Part shown: piece after piece, positions 1 through 8,571 of the stretch
Numbering within the stretch: the first letter of the stretch is position 1
Layout of the letters: the number at the start of each line of letters is the position of its first letter
Assembly (NCBI GenBank): GCA_036651815.1
Contig: JAVVXB010000017.1
Coordinates: 1-64,000 of the forward strand
DNA: 64,000 nt
Reading direction: 5' to 3'
Origin: JAVVXB01 sp036651815
GTDB taxonomy: Bacteria; Bacillota; Clostridia; Christensenellales; CAG-138
The notes under the pieces: model-generated
Database searches by the model: none
Seen by the model: only the letters and a program-made list of their open reading frames with translations
Told to the model about the DNA's origin: nothing
Translations under genes and position numbers: made by a program

Positions 1-565
1 CAATCGCGGCTGGTGTTTCTGGTACATAGCCGCCAGAGATCAACTCCGTGGAAAGCTCGCTGAGCAATCCGGTGCTGAGAAAAATCACCATGGTCGCATG
101 GTGCGCAGCGAATGACGCAATGCTCTCCCGTTCCGGCACGGCAGTGCGGCCGGCCATCCTGGTGATGATGACGCTTTGGCTCACATCCGGCAAGGTATAC
201 TCCGTTTTGAGCGCCGCAGCGGCACCGCAGAAGCTCGATACACCCGGACAAATATCATATACAATATGCAATGCACCCAGTCGGTCCATCTGTTCCTGAA
301 TCGCGCCGTATACACAGGGGTCTCCCGTATGCAATCGCACGGTCGTTTTTCCCGCAGCCTCCGCCGCACTCATGGTATCGATGACCTCATCGAGGGTCAT
401 GGTGGCACTATTATGCACAGCACAGTCTTCATTTGCATACTTCAATAATTCAGGATTGACCAGTGATCCTGCATAGATGATGACATCTGCCTGTTCCAGC
501 ATAACCTTACCGCGCAACGTAATGAGATCTGCCGCGCCGCTACCAGCGCCCACAAAATGTACCAT
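1..565 (-). CDS. cbiF: Cobalt-precorrin-4 C11-methyltransferase CbiF (3' end outside window)
   Basis: Cytoplasmic SAM-dependent methyltransferase of the anaerobic cobalamin pathway, methylating the corrin ring at C11. The window holds the first 188 codons; the gene runs off the left edge. Visible family signatures are an N-terminal VHFVGAGSGAADLITLRG, the loop AGSLVNPELL, HTGDPCVYGAIQEQM and PGVSSFCGAAAALKTEYT followed by QSVIITRMAGRT, which is typical of CobM/CbiF rather than other precorrin methylases. The ATG at 563-565 follows a GGAGGAG ribosome site and lies 5 bases beyond the cbiD stop, so the two are co-transcribed and probably both under the cobalamin riboswitch upstream of cbiD. Confidence 0.93.
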   Translation of the reverse strand, partial: MVHFVGAGSGAADLITLRGKVMLEQADVIIYAGSLVNPELLKYANEDCAVHNSATMTLDEVIDTMSAAEAAGKTTVRLHTGDPCVYGAIQEQMDRLGALHIVYDICPGVSSFCGAAAALKTEYTLPDVSQSVIITRMAGRTAVPERESIASFAAHHATMVIFLSTGLLSELSTELISGGYVPETPAAI

Positions 566-570
566 ACTAT

Positions 571-1713
571 TTAGCTTCTCCTCCAGTTTTTCATGAGTTC
601 TTCCGCATAATCGTTCTGCATCAATACCCCCGCACACGGCGGTGCGTTGGTAAAACACACCCAGCCCACGATTGTATCCGCCGGCACATGGCAACAGAGT
701 TGAAAATCGATGCGTCTACCCAATTCTTTCATGGTATCCTTGAGCAGTTCGGTTTCATAGAGTAACTTCAACGCCGCATCCGTCGTGGCACAATCTGAAA
801 TTTCCTTCAACAACGGCGTTTCAGCACCCACCGCCAGCGCACAGGCGCAGAGCGTTTCCATGCGGCCATCACCGTTGCTCGAATGGGTGTTCATTAGTCC
901 AATCCCCAGCTTGACCAGCTTTCCAATATGCCCAATCATCAAAATTTTGCGAATGCCGCACTCTGCCGCACCGGAAAGCGCACCGCCAAGAAAATTGCTG
1001 CACTGTACAAGTTGCGCCGTATCCAACCGCAGCGTATCCTTTGCAAATATTTCACCATAATTTCCGGGACTCATCAGCAGCGTTTCCACACCCGAAGCGG
1101 CCAACACAGAAATTTCCGCCCGGATGCTGTCGATCAACGCTTGTTCGCTCATCGGTTCTACAATACCACTGGTGCCAAGAATCGAGATTCCCCCAATGAT
1201 ACCGAGACGTGGATTAAACGTTCTTTTTGCCAGCTCCGCTCCATCTTTCACACAGATACGGACGGACAATCCTGCTGCATAACCAGTCTCCTGCATCACT
1301 TCACGCAACGCGTCTGCGATCATGCGCCGTGGTGTGCTATTGATCGCCGCCGCGCCCACGGGCTGATCAAGCCCCGGTTTGGTGACGCGCCCAACGCCCA
1401 CGCCGCCTTCAATTTCAATTCCCGCCGTAATACGCGTAACCATCGCGGAGATTTCCGCGCCGTCCGTCACATCCGGATCATCGCCCGCGTCCTTGACCAC
1501 CATGCAGCACGCGCTCTGCTCGGTTTGTTCAGCATGCATCACATCCATCGCAGCCAAAACACCCTTTGGCGTGCGGATGAGACTGCGCTCCGGCACGTTT
1601 CCAGTCAACAATAATTCTGCCGCAGCCTTTGCCGCCGCAGCAGCGCAGGAACCCGTGGTATAGCCGCACCGGAGGAATTTATTGCCAACATAGCGTGTTG
1701 TTTGCATGAGCAT
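571..1713 (-). CDS. cbiD: Cobalt-precorrin-5B C1-methyltransferase CbiD
   Basis: Anaerobic cobalamin pathway enzyme that methylates C1 of cobalt-precorrin-5B. The glycine/alanine-rich start with LRCGYTTGSCAAAAAKAA is the CbiD signature, followed by VKDAGDDPDVTDG and later GTSGIVEPMSE and MSPGNYGE. At about 380 residues it is full length. The frame stays open upstream to 1809, but that stretch is riboswitch and terminator sequence, so I place the start at the ATG at 1711-1713, or the second ATG at 1705-1707, which has better spacing from AGAGAGG. Its neighbours are cbiF just downstream and the cobalamin riboswitch with its terminator immediately upstream. Confidence 0.93.
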   Translation of the reverse strand: MLMQTTRYVGNKFLRCGYTTGSCAAAAAKAAAELLLTGNVPERSLIRTPKGVLAAMDVMHAEQTEQSACCMVVKDAGDDPDVTDGAEISAMVTRITAGIEIEGGVGVGRVTKPGLDQPVGAAAINSTPRRMIADALREVMQETGYAAGLSVRICVKDGAELAKRTFNPRLGIIGGISILGTSGIVEPMSEQALIDSIRAEISVLAASGVETLLMSPGNYGEIFAKDTLRLDTAQLVQCSNFLGGALSGAAECGIRKILMIGHIGKLVKLGIGLMNTHSSNGDGRMETLCACALAVGAETPLLKEISDCATTDAALKLLYETELLKDTMKELGRRIDFQLCCHVPADTIVGWVCFTNAPPCAGVLMQNDYAEELMKNWRRS

Positions 1714-1740
1714 CGGCCTCTCTTTCTGGAGCATGAAACA

Positions 1741-1772
1741 TAAAAAACCACGAGTCGTACGAACCCGTGGTG
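1741..1772 (-). terminator. Intrinsic terminator of the cobalamin riboswitch expression platform
   Basis: Read on the minus strand, arms ACCACGGGT and ACTCGTGGT pair (one G-U) around a TCGTACG loop and are followed by TTTTTT. The element lies between the riboswitch aptamer and the cbiD ribosome site, so it is the likely off-switch when cobalamin is bound. This is a direct sequence observation; switching itself is inferred. Confidence 0.85.
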
Positions 1773-1943
1773 CTATGCTCTGATCATTTCCGTTGTCGAA
1801 ACTTCTCAAACCATATCCTTCGGTGAACGCAAAGGAATATGTGGCTTGGTATTCCGACTATCACGGCAACGTACTTGTGAGGGAATTTCACCCTTCTTCC
1901 CCAATTCGATTGTTTTGATCATACGCCGATCCTATGTGTTCTG
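1741..1943 (-). promoter_or_regulatory. Cobalamin riboswitch upstream of cbiD
   Basis: On the minus strand the leader carries the conserved core of cobalamin (B12-box) riboswitches: GGGTGAAATTCCCTCAC, then TTGCCGTGATAGTCGG, then the ACCAAGCCACAT segment, in order and spacing typical of the AdoCbl class. The 3' part contains the intrinsic terminator at 1741-1772. It controls cbiD and cbiF. The upstream genes cbiL and mrp are read from their own promoter at 3556-3583 and are not covered by the switch. Confidence 0.88.
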
Positions 1944-2657
1944 TCAAGGCTTGATAAGAATCGTTGCGAAATACCCTTCATTATCACCGGAATCCGCGAT
2001 ACATGGGTACACGCGCTGATCCGGCAGTCCACAGTTGGCAACGAGCGATGTGCGGTCAGATAGACCCGCCGCTTCAATGGCCTGCTTTACCCGTGGTAGC
2101 GCGCTAGCTGATTTCATCAGCACCTTTGTCCCATCAAGCGCAAGTGCGCCGTCCAAATCCGCAAACGATGCAGGAAAGATATGCAGCGGCTGTTTCATGC
2201 TGGTCAGGCTTGTGTCCAATGCTGCCGCCACCGCGCAGAAACTCGTAACTCCGGGAATCGTAATCGTCTCGTAACCGTGCGACCGCACAAGATCTGCCAG
2301 ATAACGATAGGTACCAAACAGCGATGCATCACCGAGATTCAGCATCGCTACATCCCGACCGGCAGCTAAATATACACAGACCTTGTTGGCCTGCTCGGTA
2401 TGGCTACGATCCAATGCTTCCTGATCGGAAATCATAAGAAAATCAAGATAAACAATCTCCATTTCCGAAAGATCCACCACGTTAGATACAATATCCAGCG
2501 CAAGATTGTTTTCACCACGCGTGCGAGGCACGGCCACCACCGAACATTTTTGCAACCGTCTGACTGCCTTAAGCGTAATCAGTTCTGGATCACCCGGACC
2601 AACGCTGACGCCATAGAATGTCCCTTTGTGTATCTGTCCGTATTCCGTTCTGCTCAC
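1944..2657 (-). CDS. cbiL: Precorrin-2/cobalt-factor II C20-methyltransferase CbiL
   Basis: SAM-dependent methyltransferase that adds the C20 methyl group early in corrin ring synthesis. The 237 residues match the family length. The N-terminus has YGVSVGPGDPELITLKA, followed by VVAVPRT, LNLGDASLFGTYRYL and ITIPGVTSFCAVAAAL, the standard tetrapyrrole methylase order. Translation begins at a GTG (2655-2657) that overlaps the stop of the Mrp-like ATPase gene by four bases, suggesting translational coupling. The gene lies upstream of the cobalamin riboswitch, outside its control. Confidence 0.93.
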   Translation of the reverse strand: MSRTEYGQIHKGTFYGVSVGPGDPELITLKAVRRLQKCSVVAVPRTRGENNLALDIVSNVVDLSEMEIVYLDFLMISDQEALDRSHTEQANKVCVYLAAGRDVAMLNLGDASLFGTYRYLADLVRSHGYETITIPGVTSFCAVAAALDTSLTSMKQPLHIFPASFADLDGALALDGTKVLMKSASALPRVKQAIEAAGLSDRTSLVANCGLPDQRVYPCIADSGDNEGYFATILIKP

Positions 2658-3478
2658 GCCTGCTCCACATGCTCAAACATTTTGTTGAGCCAGTCGCCTT
2701 CAAACAATTCAATCACACCTGCGTCACAGGCTCGTGTCAGCGCAGGATCCATGGGTAGCCGCGCCACCGACGGAATATTATACTTTTTCGCAAGCGCATC
2801 AATATGGCTCTCCCCAAACACCAAAATTTGTTTTCCACAGTCTGGGCAGGTCACATAGCTCATATTTTCCACTAGGCCAAGCACCGGAATATCCATCATC
2901 TTAGCCATGTTGACAGCTTTTTCCACGATCATACCCACCAATTCCTGTGGACTCGTCACCACGATGACGCCATCCACCGGAATAGATTGGAATACCGTCA
3001 GCGGTACGTCCCCCGTGCCCGGTGGCATATCGATAAACATGATATCTACGTCTTCCCAAATTACATCCGTCCAAAATTGCTTGACCATCCCTGCGATCAT
3101 CGGCCCACGCCAGACGACAGGGTCCGTCTCGTTTTCGGTAAGCAGGTTCAAACTGATCACATCAATACCCATCTTGGTCGAAACGGGATATAAGCCATCT
3201 TCGCTTCCCAGCGCCCTGCCATGTAGTCCAAACGCCTTTGGAATAGAAGGCCCAGTTACATCAGCATCCAGTATGGCCGTTTTCAATCCGGCACGATTGG
3301 CCAACACCGCCATCAGCGAGGTTACCATAGACTTTCCAACGCCACCTTTTCCGCTGACAACACCAATTACTTTACGAATGTGGCTCTGCGCATGAGGTGC
3401 CTCCAATAAACTAGTCTTCTCGTGCGAAGGACATTGCTCCCCGCAGGACGAGCAATCATGCGTACAATTTTCGCTCAT
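2654..3478 (-). CDS. mrp: Mrp/NBP35-family iron-sulfur P-loop ATPase
   Basis: Cytoplasmic P-loop ATPase of the Mrp/ApbC/NBP35 family, whose members carry and transfer [4Fe-4S] clusters. The 274 residues show a deviant Walker A VVSGKGGVGKS (about residues 40-50), DADVTGPSIPKAFG, FIDMPPGTGDVPLT and a C-terminal CPDCGK pair. The N-terminus has four closely spaced cysteines (CTHDCSSCGEQC), as in NBP35-type members that bind an N-terminal cluster. The ATG follows GGGAGAAATAGCA. It is coupled to cbiL by a four-base overlap. A role in cluster delivery to corrinoid enzymes is possible but only inferred from position. Confidence 0.88.
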   Translation of the reverse strand: MSENCTHDCSSCGEQCPSHEKTSLLEAPHAQSHIRKVIGVVSGKGGVGKSMVTSLMAVLANRAGLKTAILDADVTGPSIPKAFGLHGRALGSEDGLYPVSTKMGIDVISLNLLTENETDPVVWRGPMIAGMVKQFWTDVIWEDVDIMFIDMPPGTGDVPLTVFQSIPVDGVIVVTSPQELVGMIVEKAVNMAKMMDIPVLGLVENMSYVTCPDCGKQILVFGESHIDALAKKYNIPSVARLPMDPALTRACDAGVIELFEGDWLNKMFEHVEQA

Positions 3479-3555
3479 TGCTATTTCTCCCTGTCATGTT
3501 ATGATATCTTTCGTTTTTTGCATTGCGTCAGATGGAAAGAAAACTTTCTTAATCT

Positions 3556-3583
3556 ATTATACGCGATTTTCCGCTGTTGACAA
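3556..3583 (-). promoter_or_regulatory. Sigma-70-type promoter for mrp-cbiL
   Basis: On the minus strand TTGTCA (3583-3578) and TATAAT (3561-3556) are separated by 16 bases, just downstream of the histidine kinase stop and about 80 bases before the mrp start. It would drive mrp-cbiL and, through the riboswitch region, possibly cbiD-cbiF. Confidence 0.6.
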
Positions 3584-3586
3584 TGC

Positions 3587-5047
3587 CTAAAACCAAATGG
3601 TCACCGTGGTGCCTATGTTCTTTTCGCTCTCCATGGTCAACTCCGCGCCATGACGCTTTGCAATCCACATTGCCAACGGAAGACCCAATCCGCTGCCCGT
3701 TCGTCCGCCATCATAGTGGGTATAGAAGCGTTCAAACACATGAGCAATCTCCGTTTCATCCATGCCACACCCCTCATCCCGTACTGTAATTACAGGCCGT
3801 TCCTGCTTTGTAATGTTGATCTCAATCCGGTTACCCATATTGCTTGATTTTAACGCATTGTCGATTAAAATGCCAATCATCTGACGGATCCGTGTGTAGT
3901 CACCAGTAATCATGCAGTCCGTCTTATCTATACAACGATTGCTAAACAACAGAACCACACCGTGTTCGTTCGCAATAGGCTGCATGCTGCGCTGCAAATC
4001 ATGGAGTATATCGCAAAGGTAAAGTGGCTGGCTATTGAGTGAAAACTCAGGGCTTTGCAGCTTCGCCAATGTCAGCAAATCCTCAACCAACCGCTGCATC
4101 TGACGCGTTTCGTCTATAGCTGCTTGCAGATACTGCCGCTGTTCATCAGGATCCTTTACAATGCCGTCAAGCAACATCTCCATCTGTGCGCGGATCACGG
4201 TCACCGGTGTTTTTAGTTCATGCGAAACATCCGCAAAAAACTGATAACGTGCCCGCTCACTCTCCTCCTGTGTATGCTGTACCTGCAAAAGCCGCTCCGC
4301 CAATACGTCCATAGAGGTGGCAAGCGCACCAATTTCATCGCTGCGTTTTACATCAGTGCGAATTGAATAATCCTCCGTTACCCAGGTTTCAGCCGCCAAT
4401 TTCATTTTGAGCAACGGTCGTGAAAAATAGCCGGATATCAAGACGGCACATACTGCGGCAAACGCAAGCGCAACTGCTGCGCTGAGAGAAACGGCGGTGT
4501 TTGCACTGCTGATTGCACGCACAACATGATCATTGGACACCTGTGATATAATGGCGGCAATAACGGTGCCATCCACATCCACCACGGGCGCTCCTACTCC
4601 AAACATATTCCGGTTCCATATATCTGAAAACTCCTGATTTCCAACGCTCTTACCGGAAAAAATCCGTGTCAGCATCGTACTATAACGAGAGGGAATCTCA
4701 TCGAATTCAAGCACGTCCTTCTGCTCATTGTAACTAATCATGATCGTGTCACCGGCCACCACCCAAATATCGGCGTACTCAAGCCGCGCATATTCGCGCA
4801 GGAACAAAAGTGAGCGGCATTGCTGTACATCCTTTTGGAGAAATGCTTCGAGAAATCCAGTCTCCTCAAAACAATTTTGAACCTGCTGGCCAACCTCAGA
4901 AGTCATTTGCGTTAATTCTGCTTCATAAGTATTTTTAAAAAAAACCGCTCCGAAAAAGTGACGCGTCACCACTGCATTGAGCAACAGAACCGCATATAAA
5001 AATAGGATCAGTTTTACACGCAAGTTAATTTTTAAAGTTTGTCTCAT
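3587..5047 (-). CDS. Membrane sensor histidine kinase
   Basis: Sensor of a two-component system, about 486 residues. One membrane helix at roughly 12-30, an extracytoplasmic sensor domain (about 35-180), a second helix at 182-206, a HAMP linker, a HisKA domain with FADVSHELKTPVTVI (phospho-His about 276) and a HATPase domain with IDNALKS (N box), DEGCGMD (G1) and GSGLGLPLA (G2). The frame is open further upstream, but that stretch overlaps the response regulator; the ATG at 5045-5047 overlaps the regulator stop by only 23 bases and fits the membrane topology. It is paired with the regulator at 5025-5732, and a flavin-protein locus begins on the other side of that pair. The signal sensed cannot be read from sequence. 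Confidence 0.9.
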   Translation of the reverse strand: MRQTLKINLRVKLILFLYAVLLLNAVVTRHFFGAVFFKNTYEAELTQMTSEVGQQVQNCFEETGFLEAFLQKDVQQCRSLLFLREYARLEYADIWVVAGDTIMISYNEQKDVLEFDEIPSRYSTMLTRIFSGKSVGNQEFSDIWNRNMFGVGAPVVDVDGTVIAAIISQVSNDHVVRAISSANTAVSLSAAVALAFAAVCAVLISGYFSRPLLKMKLAAETWVTEDYSIRTDVKRSDEIGALATSMDVLAERLLQVQHTQEESERARYQFFADVSHELKTPVTVIRAQMEMLLDGIVKDPDEQRQYLQAAIDETRQMQRLVEDLLTLAKLQSPEFSLNSQPLYLCDILHDLQRSMQPIANEHGVVLLFSNRCIDKTDCMITGDYTRIRQMIGILIDNALKSSNMGNRIEINITKQERPVITVRDEGCGMDETEIAHVFERFYTHYDGGRTGSGLGLPLAMWIAKRHGAELTMESEKNIGTTVTIWF

Positions 5048-5732
5048 TGATTCTTTCAAATTTATAGCCAACGCCCCAGATGGTCTTGATTTCCCAATCC
5101 GGATGTGGGCAATCCGATAAGGTCGCGCGCATACGTTTAATCTGCGAATCCACTGTTCGAATATCGCCAAAATAGTCCTTGCCCCAAAGCGTGTCCAGCA
5201 GTAACTCCCGCGTAAAAATCTGATCAGGCCGTCCTGCAAGTGTCCAGAGAATCTCAATAGCCCGCTTGGTCAACGTAACATGCATGCCTGAAACCGTTAC
5301 CGAGTATTTCCCAATATCTACCGCGAGACTGCCAACCGTTAATTGGTCGGCATTTTTACCGCGCTCACGCGGCTCCAACCTCCGAAGCACCGCGCGGATA
5401 CGTGCCATAACCTCGCCCGGCGAAAACGGCTTGACAATGTAATCGTCCGCGCCGATATCCAGCCCCATAATGCGCTCGAAATCTTCGCTGCGCGCAGTGA
5501 TCATGAGGATGGGTACGTCTGACGCCTTGCGAATTTCCCGGCAGACGGCGAATCCATCCATTTTTGGCATCATAACATCCAGCAAAACGATGTCTATGCT
5601 GTTGGCTTGAAAGGCGGAAAGCGCCTCCAACCCATCATATGCGGTCAGCACATGGTAGCCGTCACTAAGCAAATACTTGTTGAGAACGCTGACAATCTGT
5701 GTATTATCGTCTGCAATCAGAACCGTTGGCAC
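5025..5732 (-). CDS. OmpR-family response regulator
   Basis: Cytoplasmic DNA-binding response regulator, 235 residues. The receiver domain shows VLIADDN, the phospho-acceptor in IVLLDVMMPKMDGFAVC, MITARSED and DYIVKPFSPGE; the C-terminal winged helix has LTKRAIEILWTLAGRPDQIFTRE and ends GVGYKFE. It starts at a GTG (5730-5732) preceded by GGAGGAAACAGT. It overlaps the kinase downstream. The intergenic stretch of about 230 bases separates it from the divergent flavin locus, which it could control, though no operator is recognisable. Confidence 0.92.
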   Translation of the reverse strand: MPTVLIADDNTQIVSVLNKYLLSDGYHVLTAYDGLEALSAFQANSIDIVLLDVMMPKMDGFAVCREIRKASDVPILMITARSEDFERIMGLDIGADDYIVKPFSPGEVMARIRAVLRRLEPRERGKNADQLTVGSLAVDIGKYSVTVSGMHVTLTKRAIEILWTLAGRPDQIFTRELLLDTLWGKDYFGDIRTVDSQIKRMRATLSDCPHPDWEIKTIWGVGYKFERINETNFKN

Positions 5733-5960
5733 ACTGTTTCCTCCTTACACGCTTATTGTTTTGGCCAAATGGGCATTTTCCTTCAATTAAATATACTCAA
5801 TAATCCTTCTAATCTACAATACTGATCATAATTCAATTTGTCAACAGCATTCCGATTGTGTCATTCTTTCCAGATAATTGACTTAAATAATTTTCCATCT
5901 ACACATGCATTGACAAATCTCTTTGTTAAAATACTAAAAGTTAGTAGGAGGAATCTATCA

Positions 5961-7160
5961 TTGCGGAGTCCGATAAAAAAAATTTGTGTTTACCTGTCCG
6001 TTGCGTTGCTGCTATCCGGCTGTACAGGTCATCCAATAAGCACCTCCGATGTCGATTCAATTGCGACTCTGCCGGAAAAATTGTATTCCGATGGACTTTA
6101 TCGTGGTTTCTATAACGATGGCGGCATTGAACAGCTCAGCGTAGAATTTGAGCTCAAAGGAAATACTTTTGTTTTTGTACGTTACAAATCCATTAACTAT
6201 AAAGATGGCAATTACCTTGGCGAAAACGCAACAAACATCCAATCTCAGGTTGCTTCTCAATTTCAGCAAGCCGCCATGTACCTGATTGACAAACCCGTTT
6301 CTGCAATTATGGATCTGTTAGATTCCACAATAGTGGTTTCCGATCGAGATGCGGTCACCTCCGCCACGCTACGCACAAATAAACTTGCCTCCGCCTTGCA
6401 GGATGGCCTCAATCGTGGCGTATTCTCTGCCACCGATACGACAAAGCTCTCACTGCCAGATTCCGCAGCAGACGGACGTTATCGCGGTTTCTATTTTGAC
6501 GGTGTACAGGAACAGGTGTCCGTGGAATTCAATGTGGAAAATAATATTTTTACATTCATCCAATTGCGCACACCCGCTGCGAATGCCACCCCAGATGCTG
6601 CGCTATACGCTTCCGCAGTTGCTGAGCTCACGGGAAAACCTCTGCTTGCGCTCTGTGAGCTATATCTGTCAACAGCCGACAATAGTAGCTATCAGCAAGC
6701 CGCCGCCATGGGTAAGTTGATTTCCGCTTTTCTGGATGCGCTCAACCGCGGCGTTTACAGTATCGTCTCCACCACGGTGCTTCCTACACTTTCAAATTTT
6801 AAAAATGGCGTCTACCGCGGCTTCTATTACGAGGGCGGCATTGAACAGGTATCTGTACAGTTTGAAATTGTCAACGATACCTTCGTTTCAATTCGCTATC
6901 GCGGGTTAAACTACACAGATGGAAACTATCTTGCCGAAGATGCCGGTGCGCCGTTAACAACGTTGCACCATCAGTATTTGGAACTTACCGACTATCTTAT
7001 CGGCAAAAATGTTTCGCACGTGTACGATCTGTTCGCGCCGGAAAACATTGCCACCGATGCAGATGGGTACTCTGCGGCAACCCTCTGCAGCAATAAACTA
7101 GTTTCCGCATTGATGGATGGGTTGACGCGTGGGATTTATCGTGCCGAAGATCTGGATTAA
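5961..7160 (+). CDS. Lipoprotein with three FMN-binding-like repeats
   Basis: A 399-residue secreted lipoprotein I do not recognise by name. It starts at TTG 5961 after TAGGAGG (spacing 9), giving a signal peptide with lipobox LLSGC (Cys21). Three repeats of about 110 residues begin DGLYRGFYNDGGIEQ (44-), DGRYRGFYFDGVQEQ (171-) and NGVYRGFYYEGGIEQ (282-). Repeats 1 and 3 end in DAVTSATLRTNKL (Thr136) and GYSAATLCSNKL (Thr374), which resemble the S-G-A-T site where ApbE attaches FMN in RnfG/NqrC proteins. Repeat 2 has SYQQAAAMGKL and lacks the threonine. With an FMN-binding protein and ApbE following, a role as a surface flavoprotein or redox partner is a reasonable inference but unproven. A TTGACA at 5910 may be the -35 of its promoter. 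Confidence 0.75.
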   Translation: MRSPIKKICVYLSVALLLSGCTGHPISTSDVDSIATLPEKLYSDGLYRGFYNDGGIEQLSVEFELKGNTFVFVRYKSINYKDGNYLGENATNIQSQVASQFQQAAMYLIDKPVSAIMDLLDSTIVVSDRDAVTSATLRTNKLASALQDGLNRGVFSATDTTKLSLPDSAADGRYRGFYFDGVQEQVSVEFNVENNIFTFIQLRTPAANATPDAALYASAVAELTGKPLLALCELYLSTADNSSYQQAAAMGKLISAFLDALNRGVYSIVSTTVLPTLSNFKNGVYRGFYYEGGIEQVSVQFEIVNDTFVSIRYRGLNYTDGNYLAEDAGAPLTTLHHQYLELTDYLIGKNVSHVYDLFAPENIATDADGYSAATLCSNKLVSALMDGLTRGIYRAEDLD

Positions 7161-7245
7161 TTATAGAAAACAATATCTCAGCAATCCGGTTGCAACCTAT
7201 CACAAACAATTTTCGTAACGTTTATCTAAAACGCGGAGGACTACT

Positions 7246-8511
7246 ATGAAGAAAAAAGTACCTGCTTGGCTGGTTTTGATGGTCATCGCATCGGTCGCCG
7301 GACTATTTTTAAGCACTACTTACGCCATCACTGCCCCAATCATCAAGGTGCGCGCACTGGCAGAGGCAGATGTAGATCGTTATGCAATCTTCCAGAATGC
7401 CACCTCGTTTCGTGCTATGAAGCTGCCGGACGATGCTCCGGTCATGAATTGCTACGAAGCACTCAGCCAAGATACTGTCATCGGCCATATCGCACAGATT
7501 TCTGTCACTGGTTACAAAGGGCCGATTGAAATTATGCTTGGATTGGACAGTAGCAATACCGTCACCGGAATAAGAATTGGCGGTGCAAGCTTTGCCGAAA
7601 CCGCCGGTCTTGGCGCTCGTGTGAAAGAACCTGAGTTTGGTGCACAGTTCTGTGGAATCACCATCCCAGCCAATCTTGGCGAAAATATAGACGGAATTTC
7701 CGGCGCAACCATCAGTTCCGGTGCCGTTGCCTCCGGCGTAAATAAAATTGCGAAGTACATCAACAATCTTGGAAAAGACCCTGCTGAAGTTGATTTGTAC
7801 AACAACATTCTCTCCGGTGAAACCAACTATACCGAGCTTCCTGTTGACAATACGGTGGAACGCGCCTATCAAACTGACAGCAGCTATATTGTATACGTAA
7901 CCGAAAATGGATTTCATGGTGAAATTAACACAGTTGTTGTGTTGGACAAGCAGGGCGTAGTCACGCGCGTTGCCATTGATGACGTCAACTTCATAGAAAC
8001 CGCCGGACTTGGCGAACGTGTGTTAGAACCGACATTTCTTGCGCAATATATAGGTAAATCCGGTGTTATTGGCGTAACGCCATCCGGTACGGAATGGTCC
8101 GATGGCACCAGCGGTGCAACCGCCCAAACTGACTGGACTGCTGATGCTGGCGACGCACCGACAGCGCCCGCCATCGTCTCCGCAAGCAGCTGTGATGACA
8201 CAAAGCACAAGAATGACGAGGATAGTGAGGACGATGATCAGGAGGACGATGATCATAAAACAAATTTCGATGCTGCAAGTTCAGCAACCGTAGAAGCTAC
8301 CGCCAGCGTCACGACCACAGCTGGTCTGCCGGCAAATGCTGCAGGCGAAGTAGGCTCGGATGCCACTTCGTCCGCGACCACCGTAGTCGAAGTGATCGAA
8401 GGTGCGGATTCGATGATCGACTCTGTCAGCGGCGCGACCATCAGCTCCACAGCCGTGACCAAGGCAGTCAATGCGGCAATCGCATTCGTGCGGGCTTTGC
8501 TCAATGCTTAA
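7246..8511 (+). CDS. RnfG/NqrC-like FMN-binding membrane-anchored protein with three S-G-A-T motifs
   Basis: A 421-residue protein with one N-terminal membrane helix (about 7-30), probably exposed outside. Domain 1 has FAETAGLGARV (116-126) and NIDGISGATISSGAV with the flavinylation-type Thr155. Domain 2 has FIETAGLGERV (249-259) and an SGAT at 289-292, but is then interrupted by a low-complexity acidic/Thr-Ala stretch (about 300-388) before a third, canonical motif SVSGATISSTAV (Thr398). Proteins of the RnfG/NqrC class carry FMN covalently on this Thr, placed by ApbE, which is encoded three genes on. It starts after GGAGGACTACT. Electron transfer through FMN is inferred; no other Rnf or Nqr subunit is in the window. 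Confidence 0.85.
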   Translation: MKKKVPAWLVLMVIASVAGLFLSTTYAITAPIIKVRALAEADVDRYAIFQNATSFRAMKLPDDAPVMNCYEALSQDTVIGHIAQISVTGYKGPIEIMLGLDSSNTVTGIRIGGASFAETAGLGARVKEPEFGAQFCGITIPANLGENIDGISGATISSGAVASGVNKIAKYINNLGKDPAEVDLYNNILSGETNYTELPVDNTVERAYQTDSSYIVYVTENGFHGEINTVVVLDKQGVVTRVAIDDVNFIETAGLGERVLEPTFLAQYIGKSGVIGVTPSGTEWSDGTSGATAQTDWTADAGDAPTAPAIVSASSCDDTKHKNDEDSEDDDQEDDDHKTNFDAASSATVEATASVTTTAGLPANAAGEVGSDATSSATTVVEVIEGADSMIDSVSGATISSTAVTKAVNAAIAFVRALLNA

Positions 8512-8571
8512 AATCAGCATAAAACGCTGTTTTAAGATAAATCAAACTTAATTTATCTGTAGGAGGATCTC

